64,000 nt of DNA from Cloeon dipterum (taxonomy: Eukaryota; Arthropoda; Insecta; Ephemeroptera; Baetidae): positions 3,972,545 to 4,036,544 of the forward strand of contig NC_088790.1 of assembly GCF_949628265.1 (NCBI RefSeq), in the 5' to 3' direction. How positions within the stretch are numbered: position 1 is the first letter of the stretch; each line of letters opens with the position of its first letter. Position numbers and translations under genes: made by a program. The notes under the pieces are model-generated. The model saw only the letters and a list, made by a program, of their open reading frames with translations. It made no database searches and was not told the DNA's origin. Positions 24,576 through 37,800 of this stretch are shown in pieces.

Positions 24576-24581
24576 AATAAA
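24576..24581 (+). terminator. Poly(A) signal of the Gly/His-rich gene
   Basis: AATAAA 71 bp after the stop codon. Confidence 0.7.
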
Positions 24582-24605
24582 AAGCAAACACACATTATTT
24601 AACTG

Positions 24606-26401
24606 AATTAAAACACTGCTTTTATCTTCTGTGTGCGATTCCTAATTGCAACTCAATTCAAGTAGCGAGTTGCGCGCAATTACTTGTGTTTAACAGAAAT
24701 AATGACAGTCATTTAATTGTGAAAAAAGTCGTCGCCGCCGTCGTCGTCGTCCGTCCGGCCGGCTGCCTGAACAGAAGCGCAGCGAGCGTTGACCGCGCGC
24801 GACGCCGGACCAGTCTCCATTAACAATGCAGTTTTGACATTCGCTTTTTATTCGCCTGCTGCAATCGCGCTGCGGCTGCTGTGCGATGACAATTGAATTT
24901 AATGCTCAGTCAAACCCGAGTTGCATTGTGATTGACGAAAGTCGCGTTTGCAGCCATAAATGGTCGCTTCTCGCGCGGCGTTTTTTTGTTCAAAGCACGC
25001 TACATTTGGTAGTTCTTTTAAAAGGCAACGCAAACCTGCTGCAAAGTTCAAAGCAATAAAAATCAATAAATACTGAGGCGTGTACAATTTAGAAATTTAG
25101 ATGAGCAATGCCTGCAGTTAATTTGAAAAAGAAGGTTTAATGAAGCTTATAACAGAAAATTTGTGTAAAACGTTTTATACCTTTACTTGAAACATTTTTG
25201 AAAAATAGGAAACAGCTAAATATTTTCCAGGTTGATTGCTATTTACATTTTTGAGAAAATCGGGTCAAAGTTTGCATGCTAATCAAGCAATTGTAAAATC
25301 ACGTTTAATTTCACAATTTAGCGAATTTTTCTTCTTAATTCGCACACTTTGATAGATCGTGACAAGAGCGAAAATTCATTGAGAATCTAGGAAAAATTAA
25401 TATGTATTTATGTAACAGTTCCTCGATCCTGATTTCATTATCATTGTAAAATTTCACAAACAATAAACTCAATGAACTACTTTTGCTAAAGTCAACAAAA
25501 CAAAATGTTCTTAATTGTTGGTCTGTAAAGCTCTACTTTGTAGCATGATTATAAATACAGCCGCGGTATCGAGTTTTGTTGTAATTACTTTTTCTACTCT
25601 ACTGACTCTCTTTATGGTCAGAATAAAAAATATCGCAATAAAATAATAATTAAAAATCCGATGTGTCCCTCTGTACGAATTTCAATTGTTACATTCGTCT
25701 GTAAATTACGACGTAGTACGTGAATGATGTAGTGATCAACACTGCCGCTTTTTCTCGAAAACGAAAACAACTTGTCACAGGATTCCGAGTCACAACCCTT
25801 TCCCACGAAAAATGTCTGTGTGCGAGGCTGCAACTCCTGTAATATTAGGTCTGCTTTTTGTCACAGCAACTCGTCAGACCTGCTCTCTATTCCAACTTAG
25901 GCCAGCGACCCGCTGCTGTGGACGAGCAAAAAAACAGCCCTCGCGCGTTCGCACGCAGCCGAAAACGTCCGGCGGGTAATTGCATTGCAGACTAATTATA
26001 GCATTTTGGCATTCGGCAATGACGGCAACGTAATCATCTCGTCTGCAGCAAAAAATGTCATTATGACATTTTTCTGCGACGTGAATGTGCAAAACGATTT
26101 CCGCGAATTGAACAACTCAATAAAATTGTGTCTAAATTATACACGGGCGAAAAACTGTTCATGCATCATCTGTACGAGTCCCGCGAGAGCATGAATGCGT
26201 TGGCAAATGAGCAGAGATAATCGCCGCTCGCGACGTGCGATTTAAATAATTCATAGCGTAGCAGGGAGTGCTCGCGCCCAACCTAGGAAGGCCAGCTAAC
26301 TGATGCTCAGGTGAGTCACAATCAAAGGTGGGCGGTCAGGGTACTGACACCGGCGCGTTTGCTTTGGTGCTCAGTTCGCTTCAGTCAAGCGTTGGCACAA
26401 A
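24606..26401. other. Spacer upstream of the lectin gene
   Basis: No gene seen. Holds a GC-rich CGTCG-type tract near 24728-24765 and a family A repeat at 25150-25560. Close to the lectin start, GCTCAGTTCGC at about 26370 could be an initiator. Confidence 0.5.
25150..25560 (+). repeat. Dispersed repeat family A, near-complete copy
   Basis: Shares ACAGAAAATTTGTG and CCTTTACTTGAAA with 63870-63920, and the core and TTGTTGGTCTGTAAAGCTCT end with 2650-3060. Confidence 0.7.
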
Positions 26402-28329
26402 ATGCTGAGAACAACGGTGCTCTTTCTGCTTCTCTCGCTGGCCGCAATCCAGGTATTTCAGTTTTTTGTTTACCTCGCTCATATTTAAATGTCAAATTGA
26501 CAGGCCAAAGATGATTTGGACTGTGAAACTGCAAAGGAGTCGCTACAACGCAGTTTTGACGTGTTGAGCATCAGTACCAGGGAGCTCGGCCGACAATGTC
26601 GCGAGGAAAAGCGAGAATGCGACAAGAAAATGAGAGAATTCGCCAAATTACAAGATGATTTTGATACTTGTGAAATCGATAAGAGTAATATGGGAAATGA
26701 AATTGTAAATTACGCAGCGGTACGTTAAGAAATTTTAATTTTCAGTTTTAAACAGTTTTATTTTATATAGAGCATAGACGAAATCAGTTCAGCACTTTAC
26801 AGATGCAACATGAAACTGGAAGAGGAAGAGACGGTAACTCAAAATTCAGACATCTTGGAGTTTGAAGAGAATACAACGAGGGAAAATGAAGCGTTGACTG
26901 CAGCATTGGAGTCCGCACGGCACGAAGCAAGCGAGCTGCAGCAAAAGCTGGAAAACGAGATCGCTAGCAAAGACGGTTTGCTAGAGCAAATAAATGCGTT
27001 GAATGAAAGCAAGACGAATTTGGAAGCACTGCTTCAAGGAGAAAAGGAAAGTAAGGAGAATTTACAAGTCCAGTTAGACGCAGAAAAGGCTTCCGTCGAT
27101 GCAATGCGCAAAGAGCTGCATTCTTTGAAGGAGGAAAAAATGCAATTGCAGCAGCTCTCTGCCGACTACATTGCAAACTACACCGACACTAGAACAGAAA
27201 TTAACGAGTTGAAGATACATGTTGCGAAGCTGGAAAAAGAAAATAAAAATGTGGTAAGGATCTATATAGATGCATCCAATGTTGAAATTATGTTTTATTT
27301 TTAGTTGAAAAAACTTGCCATATGCAACGAGCTCCGTGCTCAAGCGATAGACGACGCCACCGACGCGAATAACCAGCAAAACGAAATTGAAATTAACAAG
27401 AATGGAACTGAAAAGTGCGGCAGAATAGGTTTGATAATTTATTCTAATCAAAACTGTTTGGTTAATTTAATACTTTCTATACAGGTAGAGGCCTTGATTT
27501 GACAAGAACGCCTTCCGGGGTTTACTATTTCAATCATAAAACTGCTGTAAGTACACAAAACACGCATTTTAACTGTACACCTTTCACGAATCGTAAAAAA
27601 TTAGTTGCCTTGGGTGTCAGCGAACGACTTTTGCCGCTCCCGTGGACTCGACTTGGCATCTGCCGAAACAGAAGAAGAGATTTTGGAAGTGGGCAGAGTG
27701 CGCTCTCTCGGCTACCGTGAGTGTTGCATGCAAATTTGTAATTTAGATTAGCAGCGATTCCAGTAATTAGAATACGGCTAGTTGTATGTCACTTTGAGCA
27801 ATCGTTGGAATTTCAAGGCTGAACGCCCACACACCTATATTTACGCAGTACATTAAGGTTATAACCATAGGAGAAAACGCTGTTGAATCCAAAAATTATG
27901 GTGTCTTTTTTCTACCGGTAAAAAAGATGGCAATATTCCACAGGATCAACCGGCTTTTTCGGGAAATCAGAGGCCAGAGGACATTTGTCAAAAATTGCAA
28001 ATTAATTCAGCTTTCCGAAATTGCCATCAATTTTTTTTAATAGGCAGAACAAAAGAAAGATCAAGTCGTGAATTCATTCTATTTGAATTGCAGACATTGC
28101 ATTTTGGACAGCAGCGTCTGACAGAGGCCATCCGGCAGGTCAATTCCACTGGCCCAGTGGCAGGAAGGTGGCGTCCTCCCTTTGGTTCCCGGGACAGCCA
28201 GATCAGGCGTCGCAAGGCAGAGAGGATTGCGCCTACGTGTACGGCTCAAAACTGAAAGATTCACCGTGCTCAGCTTCGTTTTACTTCGCGTGTCAAGTGC
28301 CAAGAGAATGCATACCTCATTTAAACTAA
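26402..28329 (+). CDS. Secreted coiled-coil C-type lectin
   Basis: Predicted 427 aa from exons 26402-26452, 26504-26719, 26771-27253, 27305-27428, 27485-27546, 27605-27716, 28094-28329; phases fit throughout. The first exon is a signal peptide (MLRTTVLFLLLSLAAIQ). Residues about 20-260 are charged and heptad-like, predicted coiled coil with several Cys in the first part, so the protein may oligomerise. The last three exons make a C-type lectin domain: GVYYFNHKTALPWVSANDFC, RGLDLASAETEEE, FWTAASDRG, FHWPSG, then SLWFPGQPDQ, EDCAYVYGSK and FYFACQ. The sugar-site motif is QPD-type, usually linked to galactose, not EPN; the second calcium motif (WND) is absent, with LKDSPC at that place, so calcium or sugar binding may be weak. 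It resembles insect humoral lectins used in microbe recognition or agglutination. The coiled-coil-plus-lectin layout recalls collectin-like oligomers, without collagen repeats. Confidence 0.87.
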
Positions 28330-28427
28330 AAAAAGCTCAGTTGCCATTTAACCATTGTGTACAATTAATAACTTATTAAAGTATATTTTCATCAAAATTA
28401 AAACGTGTATCACTTTTATTCAGATTC

Positions 28428-28433
28428 AATAAA
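28428..28433 (+). terminator. Poly(A) signal of the lectin gene
   Basis: AATAAA 99 bp after the lectin stop codon, in the 237-bp gap to the convergent transporter gene. Confidence 0.65.
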
Positions 28434-28565
28434 CAATTGTTTAAAAGGACGTAACAAACTATGATAATGCAGTTGAGAGAAAAATTACAACACCTTTGTG
28501 CACAAAATGAATTGTCCCCCAGGTAATCAGTCTTCCTCCTCGCTCTAATTTGAAAGTCTTCAATA

Positions 28566-31500
28566 TCATCTACGCCGCTGGTAGTATTTTACAATCAACT
28601 CCACCGCCCAAGCGAAAGAGGCGGCTAACAGGAGGCCGGACTGAACATGTACGCACAAGTTGTAGCTGCCAGACGCATCTCTCAGCCAGCCTATATTTAT
28701 AAAAAAATGAATTTAATACTTGAAACGGCGTTAATTGATGATACTTGCCAAGAAGAGGCCCGATGGTGAGAATTACGACTCCTTTGGCTACCATATTGAT
28801 GCCCAGAGCGGCGGGCAGAGTCTCATTGCAGCAATGCTCTGCAACCGCAAGATTCAGGTTCAGGATGGCCGCCCCTCGAACAAGTCCAGCAATCACGGAG
28901 ACGACCACAAATTCTTCCAGTTTGCTCTGCATGGCCAGGACTGAAAGATCAGATGATAATTGTCACCAAGACAATTAAATTTAATTTGCAACTTTGCAAA
29001 GAAAAAAATGGTCCTGCGATTGTTCGATAACTTTTTTGTTGATTTATAGTAGATTGAAACAGGGGTTACAATTCAAATTAATTTGAGTTGTTGACTACAG
29101 TTAGCAGTTGATTAAATTTTTACATTTCAGATTTTGCCTGATTTCTCAAAAAATAATGGTTTATGTTAATGACTTCGATTCATCTAATCGCGATTTATCT
29201 AACGGTGTGTGAGTTATGAGGGAAATTCCCTAATTTGTGAAGTAAATCATGATTTTTACACTCGCCGCTTGTTTAGCTTACAACTCAAGAGCCGATTTTC
29301 TTAGAAATTTAAACGACAACCTGGGCAATTTTCTTAAAATATTTTAAGGTAGATAGATGTAAAATTACTTTTCAGAATTTTGCAGTAAAAAAATCCACAG
29401 AAGAAAAAATACAAATTATGTTTACAATTCAACTATTTATCTTCGTATATGTATGTGAAACAATGAAACGATCTCCTTTAATTGCAACCTTGAAATGCGC
29501 GTCAGGTAAAACCGGCTCCATAGCTCAAATGACTTTGAATGAGGCTATGCAACGTGAATCTCACGGATGCAAAGCAAGTTGCATAGCATAGGTTTCGTTC
29601 AGATTTATTTTCTGTGGAACAATAATATCCAGGAAAGGATTATACTCACGAGATCGCGTAAACGCCAGGGCGACCATAGCCACCATCAGCGAGTTCCTGG
29701 CGCTCATGTGCTTCACTTTTATGAAAGGCACAAGAAGGCGCGCCACAATATCAGAAGCGGCAGTCACACTCATGCAAAGTGCAGCTTCCGGTCTCGTGAG
29801 GCCGTGGTCCATCAGCAGAAAGGGAAGCACCATTGAAAAATTAATGTTTGCCACATTAAACGTAGCGAGACCAGCCACGATGTTGACAAACGACGGGTCT
29901 CGAAAGAGCCGCAAATTCCACGCAGCAGCTAAGCGGCCAGTACAAGTTTGAGCTGAGAATTTGAAGAAATTAGATGGTTTTTAATTAGGACAGCAAATCT
30001 AAAATGCAAAAATCACCGGGAGAGTAAAATCCACATTGTTCAATATCTAAAAGTGGATAATTAATATTTTCAATTTGTTAATTTTTGCTGAGTTAATTTC
30101 ACAATATTAAAAAATAGTTTTAACCCTTCACTGTAAACTCTTTTTCTTTAGTAACAATGTTAATCATCATGTTGTTCATTTTAGTCTTCCGTTATCGTTT
30201 TCGTGTTCTGTGCGTGACTCGTTGTGAGTCATAGAAACTGTGAGATCGTCCTTTAGTTACATATATACGCAATGGATTTCTTTGATTTATCCGACACTTT
30301 TCGTCAAAGGATGCCCCCCTATATATTTCACTGTTGATTTGGTAATTATTTTCATGTGAATTGATTTGTTTCTTCTCAGGATTGCCTTCACTTTTTCAAA
30401 ACGAACAAAAGGAAAGAAAATCATCTATAATTTTAATTGAAAAGATAATATTATACATGATTATGTGATTTCTTCTGCAAAAAACACGCAGGCATTGAAA
30501 AAACAAGCTGAATTGTAAATTCAATGTTATTTCTTCAAGAATTGCAAACAAAAAGTCATCATCAGAGGCATGTAGCTTTTTTTCTTACCTTCTAGATCGC
30601 ATTCTTTGACTTTTTTCACTTCATCTTCGCGCACCTCTGCCGCTATGACCTCCATGCCAAGTTCGTTGTTCATTTCCGCATTGGAGATGCGGCGCAAGGA
30701 CCTGAGTTCTGGTTCTTCCACGGGTTTGGATTTGGAAGGCGCTTCCAGAGGTCTGTAGAGCCACGCTGCGAACACAGCGTGCAAGCTGATGGCGGAGAGC
30801 AGCAGCATCGCGCCGGGAAAATCGTACCATTCGAGGAAGAAACGGACAACTTGAGGCATCAGCATTTGTCCTATCCCGGTGCCAACGAGGGCCAGCCCAA
30901 CTGCACGGCCTCTTTTCGTGTCGAAATAGGTCGAAAGCGCCACAAACGAGGAAGGGCCGGTCAGCCCTAGCCCAAGACCTGGCGCAAATTGGAATTTCAT
31001 TTTTGACAGTGCTAAAATCGATTCCTGAAGGTCGAAATAGGTAAGGCGGACCAAAATTTAATATGGCGAAAACGTAAAAACATTTTTTTTGCCGATTTTT
31101 AGCCTGAACCTTTTGAAAAAAAATGACACACCAATAAGACAAATTAGAGATTTATTGTGCTTAATTGTCGCTGTGGCGCTGCTGTCTCGATCTGGCAAAT
31201 CAGAGAGAACCATACTCTCTTTTCTGATTGGGTCGCCGGTGTTCTTGTGGCACTAAAAAACCCGCCAAATTAATTAAAAAAATTATTTTCCACGGATTTT
31301 CGAGTAGTTTGGCTGCCTGACCTAATTTGACCATCAGCTATGGATTTCTTATAACGTACCACTCAAGATGCTGTATGTTAGTATAAGGTGAGTAATGTTT
31401 GTGGCCATGCTAGACAGGAGGAGGCCCATGGAAAACAATGCAGCACCAATTAATGCCACTTGTCGGTAGGATAGCAATTTCATAATTGGGCCGGTGATCA

Positions 31501-32715
31501 AGCCTGACAGATTGGTGGTGGCACTCATGAAGTTCATCACCAAAGCGGCTCCCGTGGTCGCCTGGCCCATATCGTGCAGTGCTTGTCCGAAAAGAAGTCC
31601 AAAGGTTGAGACCAGAGATTGAGTTGTCATCTATTAAAATCATTTATTTCTTGTAAAAACATCAATGAAAAATATGCATGAATTTAATTAATAATATTTG
31701 CAATTTTTTGGACTTATAAAAAATGCATTACGCGACTTTGAAAAATTATGATTTTTAGTGCCAGAGATATCCAACAGTTATTCGTATACGCAGGTGGATT
31801 TTTTTTATCATTTTTTCTCTCTGTTTACTCGAGTTCAGTGACGCGACTTGAGCGCGAGTATAATCATGTGTTTGTGTATTTATGTGCCAATTCATCGCAA
31901 GTATATTATTTGTTCATACAATGACTTTGGCCATTTGGCTTACTTAGCATGAATCAGCCCCAGCTCTTGGCGGTGCTTTTATTAGTTAACCTATGTTAAA
32001 CACAACAAATCACTCGCAAACAAACATACATGCCAAACAGGCCAAAGTCGAAAAGTATAAGAAGTGGAACAACCGCGTTCGGTTTCAAACAAGGAAAAAG
32101 CAGCTCTAAATCCGTAGGAATAAAATAAAATCTGTTTATTAACTAACGGCATTCATGCTAAATCTTTGGGGATTCCACACCTGCAAATTGGCAAAGATTA
32201 CATCAGCAGAAAAGCTGGTTCGGTAGAAGCAGTTTTAACCAATCCAAACCGCATCATAGTAATAGAGGATTATCAAATTTAAATTAACGGATGGATAAGT
32301 TCCGCGAGGATTTACTAATAATGAATTTTGATAAGAATAAAATCAAATTACAAAGCCATTCGATAATTTAATTTTTTTAAAAAAATACCTGCACGTCGTG
32401 TTTAAAATTCAAATAATTTTTAAGACAAATTAACTTAAGTAACCATATTTTTAGTTTTGAGCAAGCAGAGAAAATCGCAAACGGATAACCGTGGGGTCGG
32501 TGCCAAAAGAGGCGTCAAAGCGAAAAGAATTTTAGAGTGGCTGTGTGTGTATGTATATCACTGATAAAAAGGTGCTTGAGAGCGCGCCACTCCTGATAAC
32601 GGGTACTCACGTTGGCCAACGCCACCCCGAGCACCACCATCCATCCCCAACCGCCATCGGGGGCGAGCGGCTTGCACAGGGCCGGCACCGCTGGAGGCCG
32701 CTGCTTCTGCGTCAT
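28566..32715 (-). CDS. Monocarboxylate transporter-like protein (SLC16/MCT family, MFS)
   Basis: Predicted 461-aa plasma-membrane carrier of the major facilitator superfamily, in a family that moves lactate, pyruvate and related monocarboxylates with protons. Inferred minus-strand exons: 32715-32611, 31630-31360, 30978-30589, 29952-29650, 28940-28749, 28690-28566. The MCT signature is in the first helix (PDGGWGWMVV, residues about 19-28). The second conserved stretch spans the second/third exon junction (SGLGLGLTGPSSFVALSTYF, then KRGRAVGLA). A long charged loop between helices 6 and 7 lies around residues 195-250. The C-terminal half includes FNVANINFSMVLPF and PAALGINMVAKG, and there is a short basic tail (YYQRRR). 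The fifth intron starts GCAAGT, a GC-AG intron. The main ATG overlaps the stop of a seven-codon upstream ORF. Substrate cannot be told; several insect MCT-like genes have other cargo. Confidence 0.9.
29120..29340 (-). repeat. Dispersed repeat family A, reverse copy in a transporter intron
   Basis: Reverse match to the family: CTAACGGTGTGTGAGTTATG, TAAATCATGATTTTTACACT, GAGCCGATTTTCTTAGAAAT and AACGACAACCTGGGCAATTT, parallel to 45630-45760. Confidence 0.6.
31140..31345. repeat. Dispersed element D, copy 3 in a transporter intron
   Basis: Contains AGTAGTTTGGCTGCCTGACC and a TCTGATTGGGTCGCC block resembling, in reverse, the CGACCAATCAGGG and TCGCCAATCAGAGA blocks near 9.91-10.03 kb. Confidence 0.4.
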
Positions 32716-32735
32716 TGTGACTGGCGCTGACGCAT
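32712..32735 (-). promoter_or_regulatory. Upstream ORF overlapping the transporter start codon
   Basis: ATG at 32735 opens a seven-codon frame (MRQRQSQ) whose TGA overlaps the main ATG at 32715 as ATGA. Such an arrangement could reduce initiation or allow reinitiation at the main start. It matters only if the transcript begins upstream of 32735. Confidence 0.45.
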
Positions 32736-32859
32736 CTCCGTCGGGCGCTGCGCCAAGCCGCGGATGACAACGTCGACGGTGGCGCCTCTGCACTCGCCCC
32801 ACTACCCCGCGGCTCCCTCTCAGACGGGCCGCTAGTAAATTTCCTCTAATCAATCAACA

Positions 32860-34842
32860 TAGGACAAACTCAACAAAGACACTGGGGAAAAAACCTCATT
32901 GATAAAAAGTGCTAGATTTTATTCCTTTAATTTAAAATTATTTTATTTATATAACAATAAGAGCCTACTCAGATAATTCCTCGCAATTGGCTGGATAATC
33001 GAACTAAATTGTGTTCGACCATTATTTTTTTAACTCGTTCAAAAAGTGTTAAAGATCCTCAAATAAAAAAAATTAATTTTGATTGCTCCTGCATTCTGAT
33101 CTCATTTAGACCATTATCTTTTAAATCAAAGTTCAATGAGGCCTGTCTCTTAGAGGGCCTTTACAGTTGATAATTAAATTCACTGCAGCTCTGAGTTACA
33201 TCTGTCTGGTAAGGAGTTGCATCATTCATAGCAGTAGATGCAGCGCAAGAATAATTTTTGAAGTACACGGCATGAGTGTTCAAATGCGCTGTCCCGTTAG
33301 TGCTATGCAAGTTCATTACTTGATTGATTGTCACTTTTACATTACAAAATTACTATGACTAAGAGCATTGAATCATTTTTTAGAATATTCCTCCGACCTT
33401 TCATTTAATTAATCCGTACAAGTCGTGCATTAAGCTAATTCAGTTTGAGATTATTTTATTTACTTTAAGACTAAGTAACGAGTTTGATGGACAGGCATCA
33501 GTTTCTCTCTTGTAATGAATTTCATAACAATGAGCTCCACGTGCTCTTATTGAATAAGCCGTCACCTGCATGCACAGTATTTTATAACAGCCGCAATAGC
33601 CTCTAAAAGTGTTGCAAGGGATTTTCATTTCATTTCAATCAAACAACCTGTGCATCAAGAACGGCAGGCAGACAGGCAGAGGATCAATTTTCATTACCAC
33701 TGGTTTGCAAATCAAATGGAATAAGGAATTAAAATATCAAGAGATTGTGAATAATATGCTGCTCTTATTCTTGTTGAGAAATAAAACAGAAAATTCCCTT
33801 GGTCTATTCAAATAAAATTAATTGAAATTTTAGTAAAATAAAAGTTTTAGTTGGATTTTCCTCGTCTGATTTTTATTTTTTGAACATGCATCACATGAAC
33901 TTTGACTTTTGGATGAGAAAAAAACTTAACATCAAACAAAGTGTTGGACAGACTAAATATTTATTTGTTTTCGCTTACTTAAGAGTCTTAAGGCGCATTT
34001 TTACTGTTTTTTCTGATTGTATTAAAATATTCAATTAAAATTAAATATCGTAAAGTTAAGCCTATTTTATGCAAAGGAACGAAAATTCAGCTCACTCTAT
34101 ACGTGAGCACATTTATTAAATTAGCTCATGGTTTTTTTTGGGGGGGGGGGGGTCATTTTATTCTTCTAATGATGGGTCAGTTTCACCTTCTGATATTGTT
34201 TGAAATTCAATAAACTTAACAGTTTAGGAATCTGCTCTGCGAGATGAAACGAAAGATTTATGTCACTTTAATACTTTTGGTAAAATTCGGGAATTTTCCA
34301 AAATTTTCCAACAGAACGTTCCAAGAAAAAATTTAAAGCCTTGTAGCAGAGTTAAATTTTTTTCTGAGTTAGTTTTCATCTCTATTTTTTGCTATTTCTT
34401 TTTGTTGGGAGTTGTATTAGCTTTTGTGGCTTTTGTAATAAACTGTAAATAATACGATAAATAATTAATTTCGAAACGTCTTTAAAGTGAGAAAAGTTAA
34501 TTTTTTCTCTTCAATTGGAGCGCTCTGCCTGTGAGAGTGACTGTTATTTCCGGCGATGTGCGTTGAATTAGTCGCACATCGCACATCAATTTACGTTCAT
34601 GAGGTTATTCATGCTCACAGGTGGAGAACGAATGGAATGAATTCGATTACACGCACGAATCCCGCCAAAAAGATACGTATTTTGTATAGGTGATGGTGCT
34701 GCCGCTAGAGGAGACTCCGATTACTGCGCTGTCGCTTTGCAGCCGGTTACGTTCGTTTTCGTTCACGAGTTCACGTTCACGTTTCACAACACCACAGATA
34801 CATGCTGAGCGCATTTATAAACAAAGGTTGTCGACGCCGAAT
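32860..34842. other. Spacer between transporter and TAF5L genes
   Basis: Divergent intergenic region with no gene seen. Contains a 13-G run at 34140-34152 and, just upstream of TAF5L, a cluster of GTTCACG/CGTTCG motifs at about 34742-34785. Confidence 0.5.
34140..34152. repeat. Poly(G) run after a poly(T) run
   Basis: Eight T then about thirteen G; rare in AT-rich insect DNA and prone to length errors in sequencing. Confidence 0.9.
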
Positions 34843-37800
34843 ATGAGTAAGGTCGACCTGCAGGGCATTCGACAGGTCGTGTGCTCATACTTGCGACGGC
34901 GCAACTACACGGTCAGCGTCTTTAATCTTGGTGTGACAATCAGATTCTTGAATTTTGATGATTTTTAGTCGGCCCATGAAGAAGGGACCTTCGAAGTTAG
35001 TGCTGAAGTCAGCGTCGATGAGATGGTGAAACGAGCCGAATTGTCGGCCCGACTTAGTCAGAGCCACGTTCTTACAGTTAACAACGCGCCTCCTGACCTT
35101 GCTGCTTACGACCAGCAGTTTTCCAGGTGAGGAAAACGTCAAACTTAAATTATTAAACAAATTAACTCTTGAATTTTTTGCAGATTTAAAAATTGGGTTA
35201 GCAAATTGTCAGATGACAGAGCAAGGACGGAGCTCGGTCAACTGCTGCCGTTAGTTTTGAGCCACATGTACCTGGATCTCGTTGGCGCCTCCTCAGGGAG
35301 CAGAGTCAACAACTACAAATTCCTCAAAAGACACTACACAGGGAACATTTCAAACAGCAATCTCATCGAAGACCTATTAGCTCTCGGCACGTGTTCAGAT
35401 CTACTAGGTAGACCCTCTGTGGAGCTGTTCAGGTATGTGTATCTGTGAAGTTGCACTGATAACAACTCATGTTTATTGTTTAGGAGTGAAAAGAGTGAGG
35501 TTAGTTTAGCAAGAGAAACGCTCAACCAGCTCAGGGCTTATCTCATATCCTGCGAATCGGCTCAATTGCTTCAAGTAAGTAAACAAATAATAAAGAATGG
35601 GAAAAGTGCAAATTTTTTTGGTGTAGGGGTATTATTAATTTTTAGATCTAGCTTCATTATTCTGTTTAGAAAAAAAACAATATAAAGATACATTACTCCG
35701 AGCATTTTCTTCGTTAAGCTAGCACTGAGTTAACTTTTCGGACTCACCGTGCTAGATTTTGGCGTAATCTTTCCTGGTGTGAACCACATACAGATTCGAC
35801 ATCATTTTTAATTCTCAAGTAAATGTATTTCCTTAGTAACGAAAATGGAGCTCAATGACGCAGTAGAAAGCTCAAAAACATCATCTCGAACCGTTTATGA
35901 GCCATTAGCCGATTTCCCGACTATAGTTTAAAAATTAGGAAAGACAATATTTACCTACCAATTGATTCCCCTTGTCAAAACGAGTCCACTAACAATTATC
36001 ACCACGATTGAATGAAAACTGGCTTCAAAATTCAATTTAAAAAAATTTCCCATGTTAAATCCCAGTTTTAAAACTCATATTAAAATATTTCCACTTAAAG
36101 TTAACGTTTCTTGTGGCTCCATTTCAGGTAATTGGTCAGTGGATTTGCCTGCCAGACCCCTCAATCAGCGGAATGACAGCGGAAGTTGACTCCGACAACG
36201 AGGAAGGCAATATGTCAAAACAAAATTCTGAAACCCTCCCTGAGCCACCAGAAGAAGCGAACGCTGCCAAGGACTTGGCTGCTGCTCTCGCCACGGTCAA
36301 GGAGTCCCCTGTTCAACCAATGCCCATGCAAGCTTTCTTTGTTGCCAACTCTCAAACAAATCCGTAATATTCTACAGTTTAATTATTTTTTATTATTCAT
36401 TCTAAAGTTATTTTAATAGTGTTGCATGCGCATCTTTGGACGACGATGCCTCTGTTGTCGCTGCGGGACTTGAAAGCGGTCTTTGTGAAGTTTGGAGCCT
36501 AACGCCAGACACTCTGGCCACTGGAAATTCGTGAGTAATTTTTTAGCTGCTGTTTTAAAAGAACTGAATAACTGAAACAAAAAGCTAGGGAAGAATCCAT
36601 CAATTTTTGCACATTTCTTCACTAATTAACAAAAATTAATTTAATCCTGGTTGCATTTAAAAAACAGTTTTTCCCCTCGAACCTACATGGACGACAGTGT
36701 TTGAAATATACACTCTGTTGGCATTAAATTTTCTAGAGGTGGTTTTAAAATTTTAAAATATTCGTTGCCCAACAGAAAAAAATCTGTTATACCTAGTAAA
36801 TAAAATTTTGAAAATCCGAAACAGTCAGAATGTGCCCCATTCACGTGGCAACATTATCAAAAACGTATTTTTGCACCTTAAAAATTGAGATAATCTTCAG
36901 TAAGACAAGGGCCACTTGCCTCCGCACCGAGGACTGCATTGAAACGCTAGACATTCGTCCCGTGAAGCCAAATCACGCATGCTGGAAAGGTGCAAACCAG
37001 CAAGTAGCCAGTCGGCGCTGGTGCGCCTCCCAGCCCGTTGAGCAATTTGAGCATTTCGAGTCACTAAACTAACCACTTTTTGCCGTCTCTGACATTTGGT
37101 AGCCAGTATTAGATCTCCAACCTACTCAAATACCTCCCATTGCTTTGACACTCCTGAGAATGCCTTAACAATGCGAGCCAACAGGCTGGTTCTGGACTTA
37201 GTTTCATGGTTTCTCACTCCCTTTCCCTTTGTCATTCAAATTTGATTTTTGTACCGCTGTGTAATACAAATAAAGGAAATTAAAATTTAATCCTGAAAGT
37301 ATTAGCTGTAAAAATGTGTTAAATCTGTCAGTTAATGCGTGGTAAAAGGAAATTGTTACAGCTATAAATAATTTACATAATCTAAACATACATATTAATC
37401 CAACATTTGAGTGATGGTTGTTTTTTTAACCATATTTAAAAAAAAACAATTATTCCGAATTTATGGCACCTAATCCAAATTTCTATTTAAATTCCAGGCA
37501 TCAGACACTAATCGGCCACTGTGGACCGGTTCGCGCACTCGCTTGGTACCTGGACAGGGCATTGTTATCTTCCTCTGTTGACCACACAATCAGGCTCTGG
37601 CCGAACGATACGCTAAACTGCAAGGCAGTTTACAGGTATAAATTAAAAAAAGCAATTCTAAAAACTGCATTAATAAAATGGCACACTATTTTAGAGGGCA
37701 CAATGGCGTGGTGCATGCGCTGAGCATCTGCCGACAAAACCTCTACTTCAGCAGTGCCTCCGATGACTTGACCCTGAAACTGTGGTCGCCAGAGTGCTGC

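Noticed and set aside
25618-26194. Open frames upstream of the lectin gene
   Set aside because: Short, on both strands, no features; probably noise.
34912-34968. Alternative donor GGT|GTGACA at about 34932 for the first TAF5L intron
   Set aside because: It would leave an intron of about 37 bp, too short; the weak GTCAGC donor gives a plausible 57-bp intron and keeps the frame.
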